Source of the DNA: Turritopsis dohrnii
Taxonomy: Eukaryota; Cnidaria; Hydrozoa; Anthoathecata; Oceaniidae
Direction of reading: 5' to 3'
Length of the DNA stretch: 64,000 nt
Assembly (NCBI GenBank): GCA_027922465.2
Contig: BQMF02000627.1
Span: 124,001-188,000 of the forward strand
Program-made: the position numbers and the translations under genes
The notes under the pieces: model-generated
Database searches by the model: none
What the model was told of the DNA's origin: nothing
Seen by the model: the letters and a program-made list of their open reading frames with translations, nothing else
Shown: piece after piece, positions 11,024-23,285 of the stretch
Numbering within the stretch: position 1 is the stretch's first letter
Layout: each line of letters starts with the position of its first letter

Positions 11024-12420
11024 GATTGAACGAACTTCATAAAAAGTTTGTTTTCTCGCTTATAAAGATTTTGGCAATGCGTTGGGAATACGAAATTATT
11101 AAATCATAATAAAAAATTTAAGGTAAGTTTACACAATGAAAACAAGTTTGTGCCTTTTCAAAACATTTCGTGACAAACTTATCACAACACCACCAACAGC
11201 AGTTGTTTCAACGAAACAAAGGGCTAATTGCTCGTTAAAAGTCTGTTTTATTGATCATTACAAAATTAACAACCGTATCGAAACAAAAAATACTTATTAT
11301 TCTTTAAAATAACAATTTTTACAAACTAGCATGTAGCTTTAGCTAAAAAATGCCCCCGCGCTCAAGCATTCCAATGTGTACACACAGCAAGCTATACATT
11401 GCAAGCTATACAACGGAAACAAAAACAAATTTTTGTCCGAAAACTCAAAAAAATTCAGATGAATGTTTTTGCAGGTCTTTACACAGAAACAAATATATAC
11501 ATTTAAACTTTTGTTAACATTGTATAAACTAAACACAACAAGAAGCCGCATGGCTTGAAGACTTTAGGACATGTCATAATTGTGAAATAAGTCTGAGTGA
11601 TGTTTGACGTCCCAAAACAACTTAAGGAATTCGAATTATGTTGAAAAAAGAAGCACAATATAGTACCCTGAAAACGAAAATGAAAGGGTATGTATCTATG
11701 AAAAACGAAGGACGAATACTTAGTTCACATTTATACTGTATCTCAAGCGCAATCATAATCTTCAATACAAAATATGAACTGATTACAACACTTAATTTTT
11801 TATATTAAAAAGCTTTTGTTTTTGTTTGTTTGTTTGTTTTTGTAAAACTAAAGTTATAGGTAGTTCTAGGTAACAACATAAGGTCTTTTAGTCTATCATC
11901 CACCGAAATAAATTCGTATGCGGGTAACAACCAGTTTGATTTGATTTACTTCATGAAATAATTACAGATGCTTGTTAGAGTTCAAGCGTTCGATATACGT
12001 CAAGTTTGAGGTTAAGCAAAGAATCGAAGACATCCAGTGATTTCAAAGCGTTGTAAATGTAAGTTAGTGTCTTGCGACGTTTAATCGAGGTTAAGCAGCA
12101 AATTGACCATATCCAGTCATATAACAGCAACAGGAATTTAACATAATTTCTTGAGTTTTTTAGGAAATGGTCAACCTGAATGAACAAATTTGGTTTGGTA
12201 AGATTTATCGCACCAGCAAATTTCAACTTCTGAAAAGAGAAAAGAAAATAACAATTTTCAATAATTCTCCACATCTATTAATTTGATATACCTTAAAGAT
12301 AATAAACTATTATAAGTAGAGCTGCGGGGTGCACTGTGCTGATGTCAGCAGTGGGAATCTCTCATTAGAACAATAGAAAATAGGTCTGGAACGAGCGACA
12401 GAGTTTCAGTTCAAATCAAA

Positions 12421-12513
12421 ATGGCGAATAAGCGTGGTAAACAAATAAAGTTCGCAATCGAGTATCGCAAAAAAGCGTTGGATTTTTCAAAAGTTCGAAG
12501 TTTTAAGATGTAA
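12421..12513 (+). other. Short frame, possible truncated first exon
   Basis: ATGGCGAATAAGCGTGG starts a 30-codon basic frame (MANKRGKQIKFAIEYRKKAL) after an AAATCAAA context. It looks like the N terminus of a transposase-type DNA-binding protein but ends at once. No continuation was found, so this is weak. Confidence 0.2.
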
Positions 12514-14007
12514 TTTTGACACAAACTCCAGTTGTTTTGAGTGGCTTTTGTCTTGTGCATCTCAACACGATCCTAGTTGCGGTCAATGAGTTCAGAACAA
12601 GTAGTAGATTTTGCCCTTTTATCTCATATTATAAGGGCTTCACAGGGAGAAAATTCCTACCTCAAATTATGTTTTGTTTCTTACAAGGTTCTTAAGTTTT
12701 TAAGAATTTGAGCCTCGTGTTTCTTATGTGTATGTTTGTTATAAAAAAGGTGTGCATTTTCTTTGCAAGAAATTTTGTTTTAAATTTCTTCATGTATATA
12801 ATATAGAATTTGATACTCGCACTCACAGCTTTGGCATTATTTATTTGCTCTTTTTGCAATTGACAAAGATCTGGAGGTGGAATGTGTTTCTTCGTAGGCT
12901 TAGTACACGAAAGCATAGATTATACACAGTTCATTTATAGGATAAATTCAGGTTGTCAAGTGCATCATTTTTAAATTTTTTCGAAGGGCTATATATCATT
13001 TTCATTTTTTTCACCAAAATTATTATTTGTTTCCACTTTTTTTATTAGAAAACATTTTTTATCAGAAAACATTTTTTATTTTTTATTTTCTGTTCATTAA
13101 AAGATTCTGAAAATAGACAGGTTGTACAGAAACAGTTTAGTTGCTCGAATATCTTTGCCTTCTTTGGAACATTTTCACTAATATACAATTTCAAATACTA
13201 CTAAAATACAATTTTAAATACAAAATTTTGAATCGTGAATTCAGATAATTTGTAGAAATGACGCGAAAATTGTTTTTGATTTTGATTTCTGAATGTTTTT
13301 TTTCGTTCCTTATTACCTGAATTATAATAACTTTATCAAGTAGTGCCCTTCAGATTTTTCTGATTTACCTGGTTTCATTGTGTTTGGAATTATACATTAA
13401 TGCTATTTTATCTTCATGCTATCATTCATTGCTTTTGTTTATTCCGCATAAAATCGTTTCAATATTATGTTGTTAAGAAAAATATTCAAAACGTGTCATT
13501 TTGCCAAATTTTCATTTTTTGTCATTTTGTTCAAAATTTTTGTCATTTTTTATGACATACATGACTTGACAGCCTGTTAATTTGTCCCATAGTATTGACC
13601 AAAACCATATCAAGTTTACCTTGTTCAGTTGAACACGTTAGAAAGAAATATAATTAATTGCTATACTTGGAAAATGTTATCCTCATGGTTTTCTCTTTCT
13701 TCTTCATCATTTATCAACTTCAACTCCAAAAACATTGTACAATGACAGTTCTAGTTCTAGTTTTTATTTGCATAAGGTTATTAAGCCTAATCTCGCAAAT
13801 TGACAAGTTGATTGCTACCTTCAAATCAGGGAGATATTTAAAAATGTTTAAAATAAAGCTTTTGTTTTTATTCTTTGTTTTATGTTTGATTTAGAAGCAG
13901 TTATAAATATGATATGAACAATTTTCAATCACTTCAGTAAAACAAGTGTGTGACTACCAGACGATCTGTCACTTTATCACCGGTAATATACTTACCTCAA
14001 AATAAAG

Positions 14008-14060
14008 CCTGGCACAGGAGTCGAACCTGCTGCACTTGTTTTAGCAAAGTGAACTAAATT
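14008..14060 (-). other. tRNA-like B box only
   Basis: On the minus strand GCAGGTTCGACTCCTGTGCC contains an exact polymerase III B-box (GGTTCGACTCC) with a short T-stem. No matching A box, anticodon arm or acceptor stem can be drawn, so it is at most a fragment of a tRNA or SINE. Confidence 0.3.
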
Positions 14061-14649
14061 GTTAACATATGTAGAATCCATTTTCAAATGGGCCATCAGT
14101 ATTTTGTTTATCAAACATAATTTTTCATGATTTATGGTAGACTTTCGTATATATTTTTAACGGAAAGAGTCTGTTTTTTTTAAGGATTTGATATTTTGAT
14201 AATTTTATTATGTTTATCAAGATTTATCGATAAGTCTTCATAGATAAATTTATTGAAATATTGATTTTTAAAAAGTTGTATATATTTTAATTTTTTGAAC
14301 ATATAATATATAAACATTGTCATGGTTTTTGTCTGTATAGTCAGGTAAACATTACCTAGCTTCCTCAGTTGGGAAAAAGAAACGAAAAAAAAAACAACAA
14401 AAAAACGATAACGTTATCTTTTTTTCTATCTCTTATTCGTCTTTCTCTTTGAATGAGGATGGTATTTCACCAAGGTTATATACTGTTTCGTTGCTGAAAA
14501 AGCAAATCACCATTTTGAATTGCTTTTTTCAATCGTCTCTAAGTAGTAGTTAAATAGATCTCAGATCATCATTTGATTCAATACATTATATATTTATCAA
14601 TGTTGAAACTAAACGAAAGAAATACAATGTAGATATAATCATAGTTCTC

Positions 14650-14860
14650 TAGTAGTAGTAATTGTTTATTTGCCATTTTAAATAAGTACATTACAAATCA
14701 GCATAAAAGTATAATAATATTAATGGCTGGAGATCATACATATAGCCAAAGGCTACCAGGACATAGAACCGCAGTTATGGCTATCATCTTACTAAAAGCA
14801 TGGTTTCTTGAGTGGGGATTCCCGCACAAAAACTGCTGAGTCATCTTTTCATGCGACTCT
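14650..14860 (-). mobile_element. Probable LINE 3' end fragment
   Basis: Read on the minus strand, it ends AATGGCAAATAAACAATTAC followed by TAC/TAG triplets, a style of 3' tail like the LINE ends at 52880 and 54545. No coding sequence remains. Confidence 0.35.
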
Positions 14861-14874
14861 TATCATCGCACATT

Positions 14875-15265
14875 ATCTTTAAGGGAATTAATTTTCGTGG
14901 AATTAAATTTCGCGAGTTTCGTGAATTTTCGAAAAAACCGCAAAACAAAATTCCTGCGAAATTTTAAAAATGAGGGCGTTTGCAAAACTCGCGAAATAAA
15001 CTAGCACTGATTTCACTTTCGATGTTAACTCGAAAAAAATCATTCGGTAAATTCTATATATAATTTACAGAACGCTTAATTTTGAAACCCGTGTATTCTG
15101 GCGAAAATGAAGTTTCTCCGAGTCAAAAATTGCCTTTTTTCTCAATTTAAGACTGTGTTTTATGGCAAACTAGCGAAACCCGCGAAATATATCAATTTGA
15201 CTTCTTTGCGAAAATTCGTTCTCGCGAAAATTAGTTCCCGCGAAAGTTAGTTTCCTAATTCATGA
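14875..15265. repeat. Diverged inverted-repeat element (TTTCGCG family)
   Basis: The left arm (AAGGGAATTAATTTTCGTGG, then AAATTTCGCGAG) is an imperfect inverted match to the right arm (TTCTCGCGAAAATTAGTTCC, then CGCGAAAG). A short relative lies at 28375-28460. Probably a non-autonomous DNA element. Confidence 0.55.
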
Positions 15266-16442
15266 ATCAAAATCTTACCTTGTCAATGCTTAACACTTGC
15301 TGTCATCATGAACTCTGATCAGTCGAGTTAAGTTAAGTGACACTGAAAATAAACAATAATGTATTTATATTCTATTTGTTTAGTACATCTAGCCCTGTTA
15401 AAACTTTTCTTAATGTTTTTACAAAAAACTGTATATGAACAGAAGGCTTTGTGTTAACTTTTTCCCCTCAGGAAGACCTGAAATAGATAATTGTAATAGA
15501 AACAGTATTTACCTTCTTTTGGTACATATAACTTGAAATTTGAATCCAGATCAATCAACCAAATTCAATTTTACAACTTGCATGTTCTACTTGCTACAGT
15601 TCAGCCACACCAAATTATGCACAGCCATAATGAAAAGTAATGTCGCCATTGTCATTTAAGATTTTCTGATTACGGTTTTATTTTTTTGACCACAGTATGA
15701 AAATAACCTGAATTCACATTACACTGACAATTATAGTAATATTGAACTAGAAAAACACAATGAAAACGATAAAATAATAAATATCTATATATATATATGC
15801 TTGGGTACCATCATTCACTGATTTAAAAAGCTTTTCAAAAACATGAACATTACAGAGCGTTAACATGAATCTGAGTACCCTGACTAGAATAAAAACAACA
15901 AGAAAAATATTACAATCTGTTTTCTCAACTGGAAGTCATCATCATAACAGATGCTGTATTCTCAGAATAAGTATTTTAACAACTTGAAGTCTTTTCCTTT
16001 TGAAAAATGAAATTCTTGTTTCTAAAAATTACTAGATTAAATCGTATCACTCAAGGAAAGAGAGATTTCATAAACTGGTTGATTGCAACATCTTATATTG
16101 AGATGGCTTCCAAAAATTATCTCCCCACCACTGCCCAGGTGCAGCTGTGCAATTGTGCTGCACAAACAAGGTATGCAAGACCTTTGCATACAATTAAAAA
16201 AAGATATTTTATTCAAAAGTTAAAGTTTTATTTTGTAAAAAAGATATCATAAAAAAGTCAAGGGTCACATTTTAGGCTATGGAAAACGTGTACGTCTAAA
16301 CAATTGAGGCAAATTCATCAGAATACTTAGAATTCCTGGAAAGATATCCTTACTGCATCATGATCTGTGAAAAACAAACACTTAACATCACACTCAGTCA
16401 AAAACATTTCAAGCAAATCCTGGTGAATATAGGCATGATCAA

Positions 16443-19136
16443 TCAATGAGCCACTGTTTGTGTAGGTTCTGATACCTTCTGCACAAACCTATCTAAGACA
16501 GAAGATAGTTGTGAATTAACACCTAGATTAAAATCACCCACAACTATATTAACATGTTTAGATTCCACTAAGTATTGTAATGTTGTTAAGAATTGAGGCA
16601 TTTTCTGGTCCTTCTGCCGATACACAAGCAGAATATTAAAACAAATTGGTGAAAAACTGGTCTTCTTCACCTGCACAAAAAAAAAGCCATCTGTTAAAAA
16701 AGAATCATTAACATGTAAATTGGTACTACAATATATTGCTTGACTCTCAAACTTATGGTGACTGTTGTTGAACATAACTCTGAAACCAGCCATGGAAAGC
16801 TCTCCTGTTAAATCTTCATCAGAGTATTTGATTTGTGTTTCGGTGCAAAGAATCATATCACTGCCTAATAATATACGGTCCACTTTTATGTCTTCTAAAT
16901 GCTTTCGTAAAGATCTCACATTGCAGATAGTCATTATGAAATTATTGGATTGAACTGGCATAACATCTTTAATCTGCAATGTCTGATATTCTCTGAGATA
17001 CTCATATTCCCTTGTTACCTTCTCATCTGCTCGAATAGCATTCTTGTTAAACTGTCCAATTAAAAAGAGACCATTTATTGACTTAACACGGCTAAGTGCT
17101 ACATACATTTGCCCATTATTAAACATTCTTTGTCTGAGCAAGTCAAAGCTAACAATTATTTTATCCAAACTCAAGCTCTGAACTTTGTGGCATGTGCATG
17201 CCCATGCTAAGATCAAGGGAAATTGTGTTCGCTTAATAATGGCTGATGAACTTTTTTTTACATTTGTTCGAATTTCAATAGTAACACGTTCTACTGGAAC
17301 AACACGATTTTCCCTCGCAAACCTATCAGATAACATCTTATTATAGCCAGCTTTTCCGTCATCAAATCGCACATATATTTTTTCCACAATGCCATTTCTC
17401 TCACATAATTTAAACACTGTACCCAATTGACCATTAATCAACCTATCAGTAATGTCAACATTGGATGTTAGCATAACCCTTGCACCAACTTTTAGTGTCA
17501 AGTTAAATACCAGACCTCCGGTTCTACCTGCTGGGCAATTTAACAAATTCTTATACAAATGACAAGGAACACCTTTGGGGATTTGATCGGTTGCATTCAA
17601 ACTATATTCAAAACTATCAATTTGATTGAGCATAAGATGGTTGTGTTGACTAGCTAGAGAATTTTCTGCAAAAATATGAAGTGCATCATGTGGAAAGTTC
17701 TCATCAGAGTTACTTATGAAGCGTGATTTTAAAAGTTTTTCATCCTCTTGAGTAAGTTGACCAATCCTAATATTATTCAGAAGGTCTATAAGCACACTAT
17801 CACCTCTCTGCCTCATTACTTCTGTGAGCTCAACCATTTCAAAATTTCTCCACAGAGGAAATATATTATAAGATACGTCATAATACTCTGCAAATATAAC
17901 TCTTTTCAATACCGGCGGTAGTTGATATAAATCACCAACAAGGATAACACTTAATCCAGCAAATAACCTGAATGTTTCACATCCATAAATTTCATTGAGC
18001 CTTTGGTGTACGTGCAATAGTAACTCATTAGACATCATAGAACATTCATCTATTATTAAAACCTTAACTTCAGACAATTGCATTCGCAGTGTACATTTTC
18101 GCTTATCAGGAAGTTTTGGTACAACCAATCCATGACATTCTACAGGAATTCCTAATCCAGAGTGTATTGTTGTTCCAGCAATATTAATTGCAGCCACACC
18201 AGTTGGAGCCAGTAAAAGAACCTTGGGCTTGTCAGGTGAAGCAGATCGATAACTTAATGTTTTTGAAACAGAAGCATGTATGGTTTTCACAACATGTGAT
18301 TTTCCAACGCCAGCTCCTCCAGTTATAAATATATGCAACGGTTCAATGATTGTCGGTTGTTCACAAGATAAATTTTTCACATAACATCTAGCCCATGAAT
18401 TAACTACTTCAAACACACCCCTCTGCTTTGCATTTAAGGATCGAATTAAATCATTTATTTCGCTGTCAGGAAGCAGATTAATATGCGGTAAGGGGATGGT
18501 TTCAACAGCTCTCTCATTTTCAAAGTACACAGGATTTTCTTGACTTTCCTGTTCACACTCATCGTCTGTGTTATTGAATTGGGTGGCTTCCTCCTCCACA
18601 TCATCATTTTTTTGCTGTGCATGTTCATCAGTCAATGGAGCATATCTGAAATTAATGAAAGCTGTATCTACTAAGTCTGCCCAAGGTTCAAAGCGTGTTT
18701 TATTAGTGTTTATCAAATTTAACACACCAGGTTCTTCTAACTTTTTAACATAAGAGCCAGTTAGTTGAGCTTTTAATTCTGATTCCTTTCTAAAGGGATA
18801 AAACATCATTAATAAGTGATGGGCGTAAGCTTCTGGATGAGAAACTGGATTTGGGGTGTGGTAACGTACAACTAATTTGATTCGACGACACTTCATTTTT
18901 TCTCTTGATGACATGAGAGGAATTGATGATGGATATAATAAAGAAACATTATCATCATCATCTAAAAGTACTTCTGGTTGAGTGTCATTTTCTGCGTCTG
19001 CCTTAGGTTTAGTATCAAGAACATAATATGCCATAAATTCGGCATAACAAAAGCTGTCTAGCATACTGTATTTTCCTCCTTGAAATTTCAAGTCAGGCCT
19101 GTCCATATACCTATCAAGGTTATTTTTTTTAAACAC
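16443..19136 (-). pseudogene. Helitron Pif1-like helicase plus APE endonuclease segment
   Basis: This is an 897-codon open segment. It begins inside the normal Rep-helicase linker (DRYMDRPDLKFQGGKYSMLD), a conserved Helitron motif, so the ATG here is not the true start. Walker A GGAGVGKS is at residues 273-280, Walker B LIIDECSM at about 360-367 and GDLYQLPP just after 400; helicase motif V/VI (TCHKVQSLSLD, YVALSRV) follows. From about residue 735 an exonuclease-endonuclease-phosphatase domain begins (TETQ and GDFNLG motifs). The open frame ends at 16443 because of a frameshift. The next frame continues with SGSLIDHAYIH and TDHDAV, the APE active-site end, to a stop at 16327. Confidence 0.9.
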
Positions 19137-19215
19137 ATCGATACTGTCTTCTGGTAGTTCTTTTAATTCCTCCTCATTCTTGCAAACTCTGTATCGTTTT
19201 TCTGGGAGATTTGAA

Positions 19216-20178
19216 TTAGCAAAAACAACAGCCTGGAAAACATTTTTTAAGCCACAACTCTGGCATCAACTGATAGACGGCCTCTTGCACTGAACATTGC
19301 CGACTAGTAAGAAATGCAGCCGCTAATATTTTCATGTGATTTTTAAAGTCAATGTTGTTATTATTCCGTGATTCTTCTAGTGCATTTTTCATTACTAATG
19401 AAGAATCTGATTCAGACTTGGAGAAATATGAACACATGTATGCTACTGCTTTGTAGTAATTAAAAACAGGTTGTATGTCCAAATTTGCTTCCCAAGCTTG
19501 CAAACCAATATCAAAATAATTATTCACAAAACAAGAGTTAGGAGGCCTACGAAAATGAATCTGAAAGTCTTGGTCAGGTGAAATTGACAATGCTTCATAG
19601 TACTGATCAGTTGTCAGCCCAAGAGACTCTAAAATTTCAGGAATACTAGTTTGTTCCACATAACTGGGTTTATTTGGGTCAAGATAAGAATCTATATAGC
19701 CTTTTACAGATTCCAACACATTTTTTCTTGATTTTAACAACACTGTTCGTTCATTTTCTGGCATACCTTCATCTAAAGGCTCTGCAATGATGGTGTGCTC
19801 TGTGAAGTAACGTCCATAATGAAACCGGCAAGGAATATTTTTGTACTTTCTGCAGGAGTTCGAATGTCGATGAGTTTGATACTGAGACACTAATTTATGC
19901 AGTTCTGGCTCCTCTTCTGGATCAGGTAAGTCTGCACGTATCAAATTATCAACAAATCCTAAATAATCATTCATAGTTTCTTTGCTTAAAACAGGTGCAT
20001 GAGGAACCCATATAAAGGAGTGGATATGTGGACTACCACGAAACTGAAATTCAACTTTTATAGCATAATATTCAATTTTACCTAAAGGTCCATATTTCCG
20101 CAAAAGAATTTCTTTAAAAAATGTTTTAACCCTAAACTGAAAGTGCCGTGCAGTGAATACAGGGTTTTGATTCAACAT
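19216..20178 (-). pseudogene. Helitron Rep (HUH nuclease) segment
   Basis: This 320-codon open segment carries the rolling-circle replication initiator domain. The metal-binding HUH motif is HIH in FRGSPHIHSFIW at residues 51-53. The two-tyrosine motif is in YKAVAYMCSYFSKSE at about residues 238-252, spacing Y-x3-Y. It ends with the conserved ELWLKKCFPG and then leaves frame by a one-base change near 19230. The correct frame continues (NLPEKRYRVCK) into the helicase segment. Its upstream end overlaps the preceding segment, because the frame was lost near 20237. Confidence 0.9.
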
Positions 20179-22583
20179 TTCACACCTGTTTGCGTAATCA
20201 AAATGTTCTTCTGTAAGATTAATATTATTGAGCCGGGCAAGAATAACAGCTCATCCCATCGTAGGTCTGCGCACGACAAGGTCAGAAAGAATGTTGGTAA
20301 ACCTAATTGTTTAACCATGGCAAGAACATCATTTAAGAAGCCTTTCCAATATGCAGGTGTTCCTTTTACAGATTTCATAAATAAAAAGCCTTGATCTTCT
20401 GACATAAAGGACTTAACAGTTTCCTTAAAATTATTTTTCAGTTGTCTTGCAGTTATCTCTCCATGAACTTTGCGTGTTGCTACATTTATTTGGTTGAGCA
20501 AATTAATTTGCTGCATAACATAATGTGCAAAGAAAATATAGTCAGTGTTAGATGCAAATCTCTGACTAAAATTTAGCAGTCGCTGGTTAAAGTATTTTGT
20601 GGCAGACAATGCAACTTCTCGGGTCACTTTGTAACCAAATTTTCCTGATGGAAGCAAATATGGAAAAGCAAGCTCTTCACAAAAATCATCAACAAAGAAA
20701 GACATAGGCTGCTTACATTCACCTGGAGCTACATCCAAAATTCCTTCTATTGCATTATAAACATTAGGTATCAAACAAATCTCATCTGAACCTGTTTGCT
20801 CAAGATTCATTGGATTTTCGTCTTCCAGTTCATCATGGTTGTTGGTATTTGCATTTTCTTCAGTACTGATTGGAAATTCATCTTGATCAATAATTGCATC
20901 AACATCAACTAGAGAAAGTAACTCTTTAGTGATATTATCCATGCTGATGAGAATATCGGCATAGAAAGGGTTGTTTGCCTTTAAATACTCCAATGCACCT
21001 TTTACACAATCAGGACGGACATTTTCAAATAAAACATGGCCACGAAAATGAAGTTTTCTCTTTAATTTAACAAAAATTAATCCATTGCTGTCCATTCCTT
21101 GTGGTAAGCAATTACTAACTGCATTAACATTCACTGGCACATTACAAACAGCACCTTTAATTTTAGGCATTTGACCTTTAGGCATAATACTTATTTTTTT
21201 GAACAATATGCGTTTTGCAATCAAAGTCTTTTCCAAGCGATTGAGACACTGAATTTCTTTAGGTAGGGGCAAGACTTCTAATTTGTTCCATACTGCTTGG
21301 CAGGGCACAGCTCCTTTCAGCAAATGGTGGTCACAAGTGACACAAACATACTTTTTGCCATCATAACTTGCTTCATCAGTAAATACTGGAGTTAATTCAT
21401 ATTTGTAGCATTCCTTTTTAAACACCTTTACTGTTCTACGATAAAGACAACGGTTGCAAACCACACATACATGGTAAGGTCCCTGACATATTTTAGATTT
21501 AAAACTTGAAACACAATCTTTACTTTTCCTACAAACCTTCAAAGCTTTTTTCTTTTTTTCAGCATGTTTTTGAGATCCTATGTTCAATGTGTAGGCAATT
21601 CGCTTGGAATTTTTATTTTTAACTTTTGAAACTTCAGTGGCTTTTCTTTTCCTGCACTGAGCTTTAGCTGAATCTGATGCATTTCGCTGCCTACACTTAG
21701 ATTTGGCAGAATCTGATGCATTTCTTTCCCTACATTTAGCTTTGGCAGAATCTGATGCATTTCTTTCCCTACATTTAGCTTTGGCAGAATCTGATGCATT
21801 TCTTTTCCTACACTTTGCTTTAGCAGAATCTGATGCATTTCTTTCTCTACATTTAGCTTTAGCAGTATCTGATGCCTTTCGTTCTCTGCATTTTGCCTTT
21901 TCATTAGCAGTTCTTTTTCTTTTCCGATCTTTTGCCTTAGAATATTCATTTTGAAGATTTTCTATAGTACCATCTTCCAAAATGTTTACACAAATACTTT
22001 GTGTTTCAAAAGGTACAGACAAATCAGTTTCATTAACATACGTGGAAATCAAATAATTTTCAAGGTCAATTTTCGTTTTAAATTTCAATAATGTTGAGAA
22101 ACCATTAGCAGTTGACTGACCAAATATATCTTTACTATGTGAATCAAATAAAAAGTAAAATTTTTTTGTCCAAATTACAGAAATGCAATAACCTTTTATA
22201 AAAAAAATGAGAGAATCTCCATCAAAATCCTCTGAAACCAAAAACCCAGACAGGTCTCCATAACTTAACAGACCACTTCTGTTTTTTAAAAATCTTAAAA
22301 ATATATGGCTTCCCAGCAAAGTTATTTGTTGTGGAAATTCTGTAGCCATTAAGTAGTCTTCACTATTCAAGGATTTATATAGGTCATCCCCTTGCATGAC
22401 AATGAAATCCAAATCATCAGCATTCCATCGTCCAATATGTTTTATTGCCGAAACACAGATTGAAATCAAAGCACAACATGAACACTGCCTGCCAGCTGTG
22501 CTACCAAACATTACATCTGCTTGATTAAACCTGCCTTGGACTGAAGTCTCAATTCTTATATTTCCCTTAGTCAATGGTGACAT
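20172..22583 (-). pseudogene. Helitron N-terminal segment: protease-like domain, Cys repeat and zinc-binding region
   Basis: The 803-codon segment starts at the true ATG (22583). Residues 1-200 resemble the papain-fold peptidase C76/OTU-like domain found on some animal transposon proteins: GRQCSCCAL with a candidate catalytic Cys at 34, and FLFDSHSKD with a candidate His near 150. Residues 220-330 are about seven copies of an 11-residue repeat, AKCRERNASDS. Then follow paired Cys clusters (CVVCNRC, CVTCDHH) of a DUF6570-like zinc region. The Helitron N-domain (YFNQRLLNFSQRF) lies near the end. A one-base change near 20237 breaks the frame; in the other frame the conserved DYANRCEMLNQNP continues into Rep. 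The protease role is inferred. Confidence 0.85.
21640..21915. repeat. 33-bp coding tandem repeat in the Helitron protein
   Basis: Seven or so near-identical 33-bp units encode AKCRERNASDS on the minus strand. Some neighbours differ by only one or two bases, which suggests recent expansion. The unit length is a multiple of three, so the frame is kept. Confidence 0.9.
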
Positions 22584-22728
22584 TGTTAATTCAGTGATAA
22601 CACAGCAAGGCGATGGGACTGATAAAACTTATTAATTGCACTAGCAAAACCGATTAAGCTGTTATAGAAAGTAGACTAATATAAATGACTGCAAAAAATA
22701 ATTGATGTGAAACAAATGTAATCAAATA

Positions 22729-22930
22729 GGTGCTTGGGGAAAGCACAGAACGAATGGTGCTTGGGCAAAAGCACAGAGCGAATGGTGCTTGGGCAAAAGC
22801 ACAAAACTAAAGGTGCCTATAACAAAGCACAAAATAAAAGTAAGGTGCTTCTTTTGGGAAAAGCACAAAACAATACGGTACTGATTAACAGCACAAAACA
22901 ATATGGTACTGATTAACAGCACAAAAATAA
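22729..22930. repeat. Minisatellite of short hairpins upstream of the Helitron gene
   Basis: About seven units of 28-32 bp lie 150-350 bp upstream of the Helitron start codon. The first units each read GGTGCTTGGGCAAAAGCAC, a 6-bp stem with a short loop, followed by an AGAGCGAAT-type spacer. Later units drift (GGTACTGATTAACAGCAC) and lose pairing. The position suggests part of the element's 5' control or terminal region. Confidence 0.85.
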
Positions 22931-23189
22931 GATAAACGATGCGTATATGAATTTTCAATCAAGAAATCAGACAAGAAAAATACTTTCTTCAACACGCGCT
23001 CAGCTTCTTCAGGTTTCTTTCAGAATATTGTTTTTTTCAAAGATGATTTACAAATTACCACGTGGTACTACTGCTCAAGCTAATCAGAAAGATTGGTGAA
23101 ACAAAACATACACGTGACCTATAATAGCACTTGACTGTAAACTTATCGCAGAATTCATGTAATTCATGTAATTCATGTAAACACCACAC

Positions 23190-23285
23190 GAAATGGTTCA
23201 TAACTTGGAGGAGTAGTAGTAGTAGTAGGAGGAGAAACACGGGTATTTTAAAGACTTTACTCCACCATGGGTGTCCTAAAGTCAA
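23190..23285. repeat. Second copy of the dispersed TAG/GAG repeat
   Basis: Matches 2595-2695 in the same orientation, including CATAACTTGGAG, GAGGAGAAAC, ACGGGTATTTTAAA and the closing GGGTGTCC. Confidence 0.7.

Larger units (their letters stand above)
11024..16326. other. Nested non-coding DNA between the transposase remnant and the Helitron
   Basis: No gene of reasonable length. Items seen: a dispersed repeat at 11320-11440 (ACTAGCATGTAGCTTTAGCT) that recurs at 27655-27770; AAGAAGCCGCATGGCTTGAA at 11541, also at 1708; a 30-codon frame at 12421; a LINE-like 3' end at 14650-14860; a diverged inverted-repeat element at 14875-15265; and AT microsatellites near 15785. Much of the rest is featureless AT-rich sequence. 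Confidence 0.5.
16327..22583 (-). mobile_element. Helitron (Helentron-type) coding region with three frameshifts
   Basis: A single long protein can be followed down the minus strand through three reading-frame changes near 20237, 19230 and 16460. Order: papain-like protease domain, Cys-rich repeats, zinc-binding region, Helitron N domain, HUH Rep, Pif1-like helicase, APE-type endonuclease. The Rep plus Pif1 fusion defines Helitrons; a C-terminal APE endonuclease is known from the Helentron/Helitron2 group. Frameshifts mean this copy is probably dead, though the few lesions suggest it is fairly young. Exact element ends were not identified; the 22729-22930 hairpin array may lie near the 5' end. 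Confidence 0.85.

Noticed and set aside
21584..21954. Periodic frames over the 33-bp repeat in other frames
   Set aside because: Shadows of the Helitron AKCRERNASDS repeat.
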